NCBI GenBank assembly: GCA_029861485.1
Contig: JAOTZF010000060.1
Span: 1-8,993, forward strand
Direction: 5' to 3'
Source of the DNA: Thermoleophilia bacterium
GTDB taxonomy: Bacteria > Actinomycetota > Thermoleophilia > Miltoncostaeales > Miltoncostaeaceae
Length of the DNA: 8,993 nucleotides
The first letter of the stretch is position 1; each line of letters begins with the position of its first letter. The position numbers and the translations under genes are program-made. Below the pieces are notes generated by a model. The model had not been told where the DNA came from and did no database searches. It worked only from the letters and a program-made list of their open reading frames with translations. Shown here piece by piece: positions 1-5,860 of this stretch.

Positions 1-1
1 C

Positions 2-421
2 CTCGGGGCTTTCCTGGGCAAAGAGCAGCTCCAGACCGAACACGACCCCGAGCGGATCGAGCTCTTCATCGACGCTGTGCGCGTCAGTATGCGTCCGGGT
101 ATGCGGCTCGCCTTCGGCGCGGGCCCGGCACCCGGGGCCGATCTCACGATGAGTGCCGACGTCGACCGCCACAATTTCGACTCGCTGCCGCCCGGCACCC
201 CGATCGGCTGGCTTGGCGCGACCGGGGCTTGGCCCCTGTGCACGCGGGCCCGGGATGGGATGGAGCACTCCGGCGAGTTGTTCGCACGGCGCAACGGCAG
301 GCTCGAGACCCGCCGCCCGATCGTTCCGATCATGATGACGACAAGCCCTGATGCGGCGCTCGCGGACTGCCTGTTCTACGTGGTGCGGCCGGCCGCGGGT
401 CTAGCGTCGCTCAGAAGATGA
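2..421 (+). CDS. 3' part of an unrecognised protein (partial, open at left edge)
   Basis: The frame is open from the first bases of the window to TGA at 419-421, giving about 139 residues of a protein whose start lies outside. Codons end mostly in G or C, as in the neighbouring real genes, so I take it as coding. I do not recognise the family. Visible features are a short acidic and hydrophobic helix near the beginning (ERIELFIDAVRV), a Gly/Pro-rich stretch, a segment reading FDSLPPGTPIGWLG, and a C-terminus with LFYVVRPAAG. There are no obvious membrane segments and no catalytic motif that I can name. An internal ATG at 77 exists but has no clear ribosome binding site, and the frame is coding-like upstream of it, so the gene very probably begins before the window. 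Its last 11 bp overlap the tail of the convergent TauE/SafE gene. Confidence 0.6.
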   Translation, partial: LGAFLGKEQLQTEHDPERIELFIDAVRVSMRPGMRLAFGAGPAPGADLTMSADVDRHNFDSLPPGTPIGWLGATGAWPLCTRARDGMEHSGELFARRNGRLETRRPIVPIMMTTSPDAALADCLFYVVRPAAGLASLRR

Positions 422-1157
422 TGCTGCTCGCAATGACGCCGGCCAGCACGACCAGTAGTCCGGCGAACATTCGGTCCAGCACCGCGGCGTCCATGCGGCG
501 GCCGATGCCCGCGCCGAAGCGCGCGCCGATGATGCCGGCGACCGAGAGGACCGTGACCAACACGAGTGGCAGCTCGCCGACGGCCGCCAACCTCGTCACG
601 AGTCCCGCCGCAGAGGCGACGCCGATCACGACCAGGGAGGTGCCGATCGCAAACTGGGTGGCCAGACCGGCGAGCAGAACCAGGGCCGGTACGATCAGGA
701 AACCTCCTCCAACGCCTGCGAGGCCGGTGAGGAAGCCGGTGGCGGCGCCCATCGGCACGATGGCTCGTGCCGCTCGTGCCGATTCGGGGGGCTGGTAGGG
801 CCGCTTGACCAGGGCGAGCGCCGCGAGCAGCATGAGGGTGGCGAGCACGAGCAGGATCGCATCGTCGGAAACCTGGGTGGAGGCGATGCTGCCCAGCACG
901 GCCAGCGGCACCGCGCCAAGCACGAAGAGCCCGGCGGTGGGCACATCGACGAAGTGCTCTCGCCAGCTCGTGTAGGCGCCGGAGGCGGCCGTCGTTCCGA
1001 CGATGGCAAGCGAGGCCGTCGTCGCTACCTCGACCGGCTGATCGAGCAGATAGACCAGAGCCGGCACCGTGAGCACCCCGCCGCCGGCCCCGAGCATGCC
1101 CAGCGCCAGGCCGACGGCCAGCCCCAATGGAATCGCGAGCGCGAGCTCCCCGCTCAC
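411..1157 (-). CDS. TauE/SafE family sulfite/sulfonate/organosulfur exporter-type permease
   Basis: A 248-aa integral membrane protein, a usual length for TauE/SafE (8 predicted helices, two internally repeated halves). Each half carries the family's glycine-rich signature: GMLGAGGGVLTVPALV at residues 20-35 and GLAGVGGGFLIVPALV at 145-160. The family moves sulfite, sulfoacetate, taurine-related or other sulfur anions across the inner membrane. Next to a persulfide dioxygenase, the likely cargo is sulfite or thiosulfate leaving the cell (inference). I place the start at the GTG at 1157. The frame stays open upstream to 1376, but that part is Pro/Ser/Arg-rich, overlaps the end of the dioxygenase gene in another frame and does not resemble the family. 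It is the last gene of the operon, 46 nt after the dioxygenase stop. A GAGGG about 10 nt before the GTG is a weak Shine-Dalgarno and sits in a hairpin. Confidence 0.9.
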   Translation of the reverse strand: MSGELALAIPLGLAVGLALGMLGAGGGVLTVPALVYLLDQPVEVATTASLAIVGTTAASGAYTSWREHFVDVPTAGLFVLGAVPLAVLGSIASTQVSDDAILLVLATLMLLAALALVKRPYQPPESARAARAIVPMGAATGFLTGLAGVGGGFLIVPALVLLAGLATQFAIGTSLVVIGVASAAGLVTRLAAVGELPLVLVTVLSVAGIIGARFGAGIGRRMDAAVLDRMFAGLLVVLAGVIASSIIF

Positions 1158-1167
1158 GGTGGCCGGT

Positions 1168-1185
1168 GCGCCCTCATCCGGGCGC
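1168..1185 (-). promoter_or_regulatory. RNA hairpin covering the tauE-like gene's ribosome binding region
   Basis: In the 46-nt gap between the dioxygenase stop and the TauE GTG start, the minus-strand transcript reads GCGCCC-GGATGA-GGGCGC, a perfect 6-bp G/C stem with a 6-nt loop. The only Shine-Dalgarno-like bases before the GTG (GGATGAGGG) lie in its loop and 3' arm, so folding would lower translation of the permease relative to the upstream gene. The same palindrome read on the plus strand is followed by five T (1192-1196) and resembles a terminator in that direction, but no plus-strand gene leads into it. The function is inferred. Confidence 0.4.
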
Positions 1186-1203
1186 GTTCGGTTTTTCGGA
1201 CAA

Positions 1204-2577
1204 TCAGCCGGTTGCGGTAGGGGCCGCGAGCACGTCCGAAACGCCCCCCTCGGTGACGTGGATGACGTCGTCGATCCCGCGGGCGCGGAGCACGCTGGCG
1301 GCGATGCCGGCTCGCTGACCGGACGCGCATACAACCGCAACGGTGGCGCCCTCGAGGCGGCTGAGGTCGGCGTCACGCAACTCGTGGTACGGGATCATCC
1401 GCGTCTCGTCCAGAACGCCCGCGGCCCACTCCGCTCGCTCGCGAACGTCCAGGGCCACGAGGTCCGGGTCCGCGCTCAGCCGCTCCGCCAGCTTCGACGC
1501 AGGCAGACGGGGTGTGGCCGCCTCGGGCTCGCCGGCAGCAGGCCACACCTCGTATCCGCCCGCAAGATATCCCACCACCGAATCGATGCCCACCGAGCCT
1601 ACGAGCCGGCATGCGGCAAGCGCGTCCTGCTCGCGCCTGCCCACGATCACGATGGCCTCATCGGGCCGCGCCAACCAGGCAAGGCGGTTCGCGAACCCGC
1701 CGCCCACCGAGGGGATCGAAATCGCGCCCGGAATGTGCCGCTCGTCGAACTCCGCTGACGACCGGCAGTCGACCACCAGTGCTCCGGCGGCTCGGCGCGA
1801 GGCGAAGTCCGCTGCAGGCAGTCCGGGAAAGCTCGTGGGGAAATCGACGAACTCGCCGGAGTTGATGCCGACGATGCGCGTGAAGTTCGCGGGCTGAGGG
1901 GGGAGGTCCGTGGTCGTCAGCTCGACGAATTGGTCGACGTCTCCGATGGCGAGCAGTGGGTTGTGCGCCAACTCGTAGCCCACCGTCGTGCTCGCCTTGA
2001 GGTCCATTCCCGGTCCGCCGCACAGAGAACCGCCGATGTGGCCCGGCCAGACCTCGGTCTCGGGCGGCAGCTGCAGGAGTCCCTGGTGGAGACTCTTGTG
2101 GAGATCGCGGGCGCCCGACTCGGCCTCGACCGCGAGGTCCGGTCGCGCGATGTCGGAGACGAAGAGGCTGTCGCCGGTCAGGACTGCCCATGCCTCGGGC
2201 CCCCGGGCACGATCGGTGAGCACGAACGCGGTGTGCTCGGGCCGATGCCCGGGCGTGTGCATCGCGCGAATCTCGACGTCTCCCAGCTGCAGGGTCCAGC
2301 CGTCGTCGAATGGCTCGTGCGGGTAGCTGACCTGCGCCTCGCGATGGATGTGGATCGTCGCCCCCAGCTCGGCGAGCCGGCCATGCCCCGACACTCGATC
2401 GGCATGGCTGTGGGTCTCGAGGACGTGCTCGATGCTCACGCCGTAGAAGTTGGCGGCGCGAAGGTACTCCTCGACGTCCAGGTGGGGATCTACCAGCGCG
2501 GCCATACCGGTGGCCTGATCGCCGACGAGGTAAGCCGCCGAAGCGAGGTCATCGAGGATGAATTGGCGCAGAATCAT
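1204..2577 (-). CDS. CstB-like persulfide dioxygenase-rhodanese fusion (MBL fold, pseudorhodanese, rhodanese)
   Basis: A 457-aa cytoplasmic protein with three domains. Residues 1-245 are a metallo-beta-lactamase fold of the ETHE1/persulfide dioxygenase type, with THSHADR at 55-61, TPGH ending at H111, GDS with D136, and PGH ending at H180. H56, H111 and D136 correspond to the single-iron 2-His-1-Asp site of this family. Residues about 257-350 are a rhodanese fold (VDCRSSAEFDERHIPGA) whose active-site loop (VGRREQ, 312-317) has no cysteine. Residues about 358-455 are a second rhodanese with a proper loop, C417-ASGQR. This order (dioxygenase, inactive rhodanese, active rhodanese) and the length match Staphylococcus CstB, which turns persulfides into thiosulfate through sulfite. 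ATG at 2577 has GGAG six bases upstream. It lies 24 nt after the MMPL stop, within the operon. Other MBL-rhodanese fusions (BLH) are close relatives, so the exact substrate is uncertain. Confidence 0.9.
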   Translation of the reverse strand: MILRQFILDDLASAAYLVGDQATGMAALVDPHLDVEEYLRAANFYGVSIEHVLETHSHADRVSGHGRLAELGATIHIHREAQVSYPHEPFDDGWTLQLGDVEIRAMHTPGHRPEHTAFVLTDRARGPEAWAVLTGDSLFVSDIARPDLAVEAESGARDLHKSLHQGLLQLPPETEVWPGHIGGSLCGGPGMDLKASTTVGYELAHNPLLAIGDVDQFVELTTTDLPPQPANFTRIVGINSGEFVDFPTSFPGLPAADFASRRAAGALVVDCRSSAEFDERHIPGAISIPSVGGGFANRLAWLARPDEAIVIVGRREQDALAACRLVGSVGIDSVVGYLAGGYEVWPAAGEPEAATPRLPASKLAERLSADPDLVALDVRERAEWAAGVLDETRMIPYHELRDADLSRLEGATVAVVCASGQRAGIAASVLRARGIDDVIHVTEGGVSDVLAAPTATG

Positions 2578-2601
2578 GTGACTCCGATCAGATGAGCGGG
2601 A

Positions 2602-4710
2602 CTAGTGACCGAACTTGACCTCGGGCAGAGCCTTTGCAACCCAGACTGGGCGCCACCAGGCGGCTCGGCCGGCGAGCCTCATCGCCACCGGCATGAGCAG
2701 CAAGCGCACAAGCAAGGCGTCCAACAGAACCGCGACGCCCAGGATCACCCCCATCTCCTTCGGCGGCAGTGGCCCGGACAAGGCGAAGGTGAAGAAGACC
2801 GCCACCATCACAGCCGCCGCCGCCAGCACGACCCGGCCGGAGTGGGCGAGACCGCCGATCATGGCCTCGCGCGCATCGTGGGAGCTATCCCAGTGCTCCT
2901 TGGCGGATGAGAGCAGGAAGACCGTGTAGTCCATGGAGATGGCGAAGATCATCGCAAAAAAGAACACCGGTCCCCACGCGTCGAGGAACCCCTGGGACTC
3001 GAAGCCCAGCAGCCCCGAGAGGTGGCCCTCTTGGAATATCAGGCGGGCGACGCCGAACGCCGCCGCGGTCGCGAGCAGGCTCGTGATCACGCCGATTGCG
3101 GCGACCAGTGGCGCTTGGAACGCGAGCAGCAGCAGCACGAAGCCCAGCGCGAGCACGACCCCGATGACAAGAGGCGTGTATCGATTCAGGGCTGTTTCCA
3201 GGTCGTAGTTCTCTGCGGCGGCCCCACCTAGCAGCACATCCGCCGGAAGGGCATCGCGCAGGCGGTCGACGGTCTGCCCGAGCTCCGGGTCGGACGGATC
3301 CATCCTGGGGACGGCCTGGACCATCCCAAAGCCATCGGCACCGGTTTGAGGTGGGCTGGCTTGGGCGATACCCGGGTCGGCCGAGGCAATCCGCTGGGCC
3401 TCTTCCATGTCGGCTGCAGGGCCAACGAGCTGGAGCTGGCCGGGTGCCCCGGGACCGAAGGCCGTAACGACCTGCTCATAGCCGACCCGCGAGGAGTCCT
3501 CGCTCGGCACGACCGCGATCGACGGCATGCCGGTCCTGAGACCGAGCACCGGTGCCGCGAGCACCAGCAAGGCCACGAGGGCAGGGATCCCATAGAGCGC
3601 CGGCTTTGACCATAGGCGCGCGCCCCAGTGAGCGAAGCGGGCGGAGCGGTGCTCGCCCTCGTGCACCCATGGCAAGGCGAAGCGGTTGACCCCCGTGCCG
3701 AGCTTCGCGAGCACCGCCGGAAGCAGCGTGAGCGTGGCTCCGAGCACGAAGACCACCGAAAGCATGATTCCGAGCGCCATCGAGCGGAACGCCGGACTCG
3801 GCACGAGCATCACCGCCGAGAGCGCGATCAGGACGGTGAGGCCGGAGAAGAGCACGGCCTTGCCCGCGGTATCCATGGTGATGGCCGCCGCTTCCGCGCG
3901 GCTCAGCTTGGACCCGAGCAGTGCGGCGCGGAAGCGCACCACGATGAAGAGCGCGTAGTCGATGCCGAGCGCCAGCGCGAACATCAAGGCGAAGTTCATC
4001 GCCCAGATCGAGACGTCGAACAGTTGCGCCGCAACCACGAGCGAGCCCGCCGACGCGGCCAGACTCAAGATCGTCAGAAGCAGCGGCAGCCCTGCGGCGA
4101 TGAGCGCTCCGAAGGCGACGATCAGGATCGCGAGCGTGACCGGCCACGACAGGAGCTCGGACTTGAGCATGGCCTCCTTGTTGGCCTCGTTGAAGTCCGA
4201 CCACATTCCCGAGGCGCCCGTCACGCTCACCGTCGTGCCCGGCGCTGCCACCTCAGACAGCTCGCCTTTCATGTCGTCTGCCGCTCGCACCATTCCGGTC
4301 GGGTCGTCCGCGGCGCCGCCGAGCACTATCGCCGTGCGGCTGTCGGCGCTGATCGTGCCCGCGGCCTGGCTCGGTGGGGTGACCGAGGCGATGCTGTCGT
4401 GTGCTTCGAGGTGCTCCTCGACACGGGCGACGGTCTGCTGAAACGCCGGATCGTCGATAGTGACGGTCTCGGAGGCGACGACGACCGTCAGGGCGCTGCT
4501 GACATTGCCCTGGAACGCGTCCTGGGCGGTTTCCCTCACCTGAACCGACTCGGAGCCCGAGTCCTCCCAACCCGCGCCCGACAGCGCTGACTCGACACGG
4601 GGCGCCAAGGCCCCGAGGCCCACGACCAAGACGATCCAGATCGCCGCGACGATGCGGCCGTGCGTCGCCGACCAGCGGCCAAGGCGACCAATCGGTCCGA
4701 CGTTGCTCAT
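2602..4710 (-). CDS. MMPL-family RND transporter
   Basis: A 702-aa inner-membrane protein with the two-fold MMPL architecture. TM1 is at about 20-37, followed by an extracytoplasmic domain (about 40-185), a block of five helices (about 188-340), TM7 at about 372-390, a second extracytoplasmic domain (about 392-510) and a final five-helix block (about 512-682). The proton-relay Asp-Tyr pairs of RND pumps are present in both halves: GIDYALF (D251, Y252) and SMDYTVF (D594, Y595). The family exports lipids, siderophores or small hydrophobic molecules using the proton gradient. The substrate here cannot be read from sequence. The start ATG at 4710 is backed by AAGGAGG seven bases upstream and overlaps the preceding stop as ATGA, indicating translational coupling. 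The protein is complete, with no frameshift. Its position between a YgaP-type membrane protein and a persulfide dioxygenase suggests a role in the same sulfur or thiol stress response. Confidence 0.93.
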   Translation of the reverse strand: MSNVGPIGRLGRWSATHGRIVAAIWIVLVVGLGALAPRVESALSGAGWEDSGSESVQVRETAQDAFQGNVSSALTVVVASETVTIDDPAFQQTVARVEEHLEAHDSIASVTPPSQAAGTISADSRTAIVLGGAADDPTGMVRAADDMKGELSEVAAPGTTVSVTGASGMWSDFNEANKEAMLKSELLSWPVTLAILIVAFGALIAAGLPLLLTILSLAASAGSLVVAAQLFDVSIWAMNFALMFALALGIDYALFIVVRFRAALLGSKLSRAEAAAITMDTAGKAVLFSGLTVLIALSAVMLVPSPAFRSMALGIMLSVVFVLGATLTLLPAVLAKLGTGVNRFALPWVHEGEHRSARFAHWGARLWSKPALYGIPALVALLVLAAPVLGLRTGMPSIAVVPSEDSSRVGYEQVVTAFGPGAPGQLQLVGPAADMEEAQRIASADPGIAQASPPQTGADGFGMVQAVPRMDPSDPELGQTVDRLRDALPADVLLGGAAAENYDLETALNRYTPLVIGVVLALGFVLLLLAFQAPLVAAIGVITSLLATAAAFGVARLIFQEGHLSGLLGFESQGFLDAWGPVFFFAMIFAISMDYTVFLLSSAKEHWDSSHDAREAMIGGLAHSGRVVLAAAAVMVAVFFTFALSGPLPPKEMGVILGVAVLLDALLVRLLLMPVAMRLAGRAAWWRPVWVAKALPEVKFGH

Positions 4711-4943
4711 CGGCCTGCCTCCTTCAGGTCGCAGGTGCGTCGGAGAACCAGTGACATCGGGCAGTCACCGGCGATGACGTACAGGAGCTGGTTGGCTCCG
4801 ACGAATGCGGTGAGAGCGAGAAACCACGGGCTCACCAGCGCGAGCACGGCACTGGCGAGCGTCACCCAACCTGCGATGGCGAACAGAACCCGCTCGAGCG
4901 ACCACCCCCGGCCAGGGCGCGCTGCGGCAGCTGGGCTGCTCAT
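4707..4943 (-). CDS. YgaP-type DUF2892 small membrane protein
   Basis: A 78-aa protein matching the YgaP transmembrane domain (DUF2892). It has SLERVLFAIAGWVTL at about 15-29, a second hydrophobic segment ending in VSPWFLALTAFVGANQL at about 37-53, and the family's short Gly-x-Cys-Pro motif (GDCPM, about 59-63) before a basic tail. Two membrane helices are expected. In Escherichia coli this domain is the membrane anchor of the rhodanese YgaP; here it stands alone and the rhodanese domains are in a separate gene of the same operon. The frame is open further upstream, but only as antiphase sequence inside the repressor gene. ATG at 4943 overlaps the ArsR stop as ATGA and has GAGG seven bases before it, so I choose that start. 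It is coupled on both sides, to ArsR and to MMPL. The molecular function is unproven; a partner in membrane-linked sulfur transfer is inferred. Confidence 0.85.
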   Translation of the reverse strand: MSSPAAAARPGRGWSLERVLFAIAGWVTLASAVLALVSPWFLALTAFVGANQLLYVIAGDCPMSLVLRRTCDLKEAGR

Positions 4944-5293
4944 GACGCCACCTCGCCACCCGCGAGGATCGCTTGGAGCTCCGCGACCTGATCGGCCACG
5001 CCTCCGCACACCCGCTCGCAGAGGTCGAACACGGAGTCGTCGGCGATCGCACATCGCACGGTGTTGCCGTCCTTCTCCCGCCGGACGATGCCGGCCCGGG
5101 CGAGGACACCGAGGTGCTTGGAAACGTTCTGCTGGCTGGTTCCAAGGCTCGCGGCCAACTCACCGACGGTCGCTTCCTCGGCGCGCAGGCGGTCGAGGAT
5201 CCTGATCCTCATCGGCTCGCCGATCGCACGAAAGCGCTCCGCGATGATCTCAGCCAGTGGTTGGGGTAACGGATGAGGCATGAGCTTCGGCAT
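4940..5293 (-). CDS. ArsR/SmtB-family transcriptional repressor (likely reactive-sulfur or metal sensor)
   Basis: A 117-aa winged-helix regulator. Helix-turn-helix residues about 41-70 read TVGELAASLGTSQQNVSKHL followed by GVLARAGIV; the beta wing follows at 71-84 and a C-terminal dimerisation helix at 87-112. Three cysteines are present: C81 at the end of the wing, and C92 and C96 one helical turn apart in the last helix. The ELCVC arsenic motif and an alpha-2 cysteine of the BigR/SqrR type are absent. It leads an operon for persulfide oxidation, as BigR- and YgaV-type ArsR regulators do, so a sulfane-sulfur or thiophilic signal is likely. I choose ATG at 5293, which has AGGAG six bases upstream. 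A longer frame from a TTG at 5326 would start inside the promoter's -10 box. The gene is probably autoregulated through the inverted repeat at 5331-5346. Confidence 0.9.
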   Translation of the reverse strand: MPKLMPHPLPQPLAEIIAERFRAIGEPMRIRILDRLRAEEATVGELAASLGTSQQNVSKHLGVLARAGIVRREKDGNTVRCAIADDSVFDLCERVCGGVADQVAELQAILAGGEVAS

Positions 5294-5325
5294 TCGGTCT
5301 CCTCGACGGCTCGAACACGCAGGCA

Positions 5326-5353
5326 ACTATACAACTGATGAGTTGTTTATCAA
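5326..5353 (-). promoter_or_regulatory. Promoter of the arsR-led sulfur operon
   Basis: Read on the minus strand, TTGATA (5353-5348) and TATAGT (5331-5326) form a near-consensus sigma-70 pair separated by 16 bp. The -10 box lies 32 bp upstream of the ArsR ATG at 5293, leaving a short leader of about 25 nt with an AGGAG site. This is a conspicuous AT-rich patch in a GC-rich window. No other strong promoter is evident for the four downstream genes, so it probably drives the whole operon. Confidence 0.75.
5331..5346. promoter_or_regulatory. Candidate ArsR operator: perfect inverted repeat
   Basis: ACAACT-GATG-AGTTGT is a perfect 6-bp inverted repeat with a 4-bp centre. It fills the spacer between the -35 and -10 boxes, overlapping the last base of the -10. 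A dimeric ArsR protein bound here would block RNA polymerase. A further CAACT half-site lies directly beside it at 5324-5328 (in the same orientation as the plus-strand left arm). Assignment to the adjacent ArsR is inferred from position and symmetry. Confidence 0.7.
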
Positions 5354-5355
5354 CC

Positions 5356-5680
5356 ACGCGGCACTCACTCGGTCGTGACTGATGGACGGCTCGAATGCGT
5401 CGGCTGAGCGCGCCCCCCGCGCCGACGCAGCCGGGGGGCGCCTAATGCGGCGAAGATTGGGCGGACGACCGCTAGGGGGTGTTGCTGCTCGGCCATCGCG
5501 CATCTCCTCGGGGCTGAGTGCGCTGCCACATGCTCGGCGCCCACGCCTCTCGCTCGGTGTTCAGCGCCGGTCCTCCGTACTTCGCAGCTCGCGCGTCCGG
5601 GCTCAGGCGGATGTTCGGAGGGCCCACCGTCGAGTCTTCGCCCAGAATCCCGCATCGACGACGGAATGGAAGGAGTCGAG
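5356..5680. other. Intergenic stretch without a convincing gene
   Basis: About 325 bp separate the operon promoter from the small membrane peptide at 5681. Open frames exist on both strands (for example 5382-5684 plus), but they are Arg/Ser/Pro-rich, lack a ribosome binding site, do not resemble a protein family and show none of the strong third-position GC bias of neighbouring genes. Apart from the strong hairpin at 5410-5441 and the ribosome binding site at the right end, I see nothing I can name. A promoter for the rightward genes probably lies here, but no clear -35/-10 pair is visible. Confidence 0.5.
5410..5441. repeat. Strong GC-rich inverted repeat (hairpin)
   Basis: GCGCCCCCCG (5410-5419) and CGGGGGGCGC (5432-5441) are perfect complements, giving a 10-bp all-G/C stem with a 12-nt loop. 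No T-run follows on either strand, so it is not a standard rho-independent terminator. It lies about 57 bp upstream of the operon's -35 box on one side and about 240 bp upstream of the small peptide on the other. The role is unknown. Confidence 0.5.
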
Positions 5681-5770
5681 ATGAACATCCTTGTGGCGGT
5701 ACTGGTGGTCTGCGCGGCCATCATCGGCGCGGCGCTCTTCCTCAACCGGCGCGGCGCGAGCCAGGGTTAG
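5681..5770 (+). CDS. 29-aa single-span membrane peptide (hypothetical)
   Basis: ATG at 5681 to TAG at 5768-5770 encodes 29 residues. A hydrophobic segment of about 20 residues (ILVAVLVVCAAIIGAALFL, 3-21) is followed by a short basic tail, NRRGASQG. This gives a clear single transmembrane helix with positive charges after it, predicting N-out/C-in orientation. A strong Shine-Dalgarno, GGAAGGAG, ends five bases before the ATG, better than that of most genes in the window. A GC-rich hairpin that could end the transcript follows within 30 bp. I do not recognise the family. The size is like KdpF, but no kdp genes are present and the sequence does not match it. It may be a free-standing small membrane protein. 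Confidence 0.6.
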   Translation: MNILVAVLVVCAAIIGAALFLNRRGASQG

Positions 5771-5797
5771 GCGGGGGCGGCCCCAGGTACTCCACCC

Positions 5798-5835
5798 GGG
5801 CCCGTCGAGCCCGCCGGCTCGCGGAGGGCCCCTTT
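5798..5835 (+). terminator. Possible terminator hairpin after the 29-aa peptide
   Basis: An inner stem CGAGCC-CGCC-GGCTCG (5806-5821) is nested in an outer GGGCCC/GGGCCC stem (5798-5803 with 5826-5831), with small unpaired stretches between them. A C and then TTT follow at 5832-5835. It is 28 bp beyond the stop of the small membrane peptide. The T-tract is short, so termination strength is uncertain. Confidence 0.4.
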
Positions 5836-5860
5836 CGCCTGGACACCCTGACCCGCGAAG

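Noticed and set aside
385..396. Perfect 12-bp palindrome GCGGCCGGCCGC near the end of the left partial gene
   Set aside because: It falls inside coding sequence (VVRPAAG), has no T-tract, and is readily produced by GC-rich codons. Too weak to call a terminator for the convergent pair.
1158..1376. Longer N-terminus for the TauE/SafE protein (start at 1376)
   Set aside because: The extra 73 residues lie mostly inside the dioxygenase-rhodanese gene in another frame, are Pro/Ser/Arg-rich and precede the family's usual first helix. The GTG at 1157 fits better.
3628..4590. Long plus-strand frame (320 codons) opposite the MMPL gene
   Set aside because: It is an antisense shadow of a clearly conserved MMPL protein, rich in Arg, His and Glu, with no family features.
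5294..5326. TTG start at 5326 for the ArsR protein
   Set aside because: It would begin within the -10 box of the promoter and has no Shine-Dalgarno. ATG at 5293 has AGGAG at good spacing and gives the normal family length.
5382..5684. Plus-strand open frame of 100 codons whose TGA overlaps the ATG of the 29-aa peptide
   Set aside because: It lacks a ribosome binding site and third-position GC bias, is about one fifth Arg, and matches no family. The ATGA overlap with the small peptide is probably chance in GC-rich sequence.
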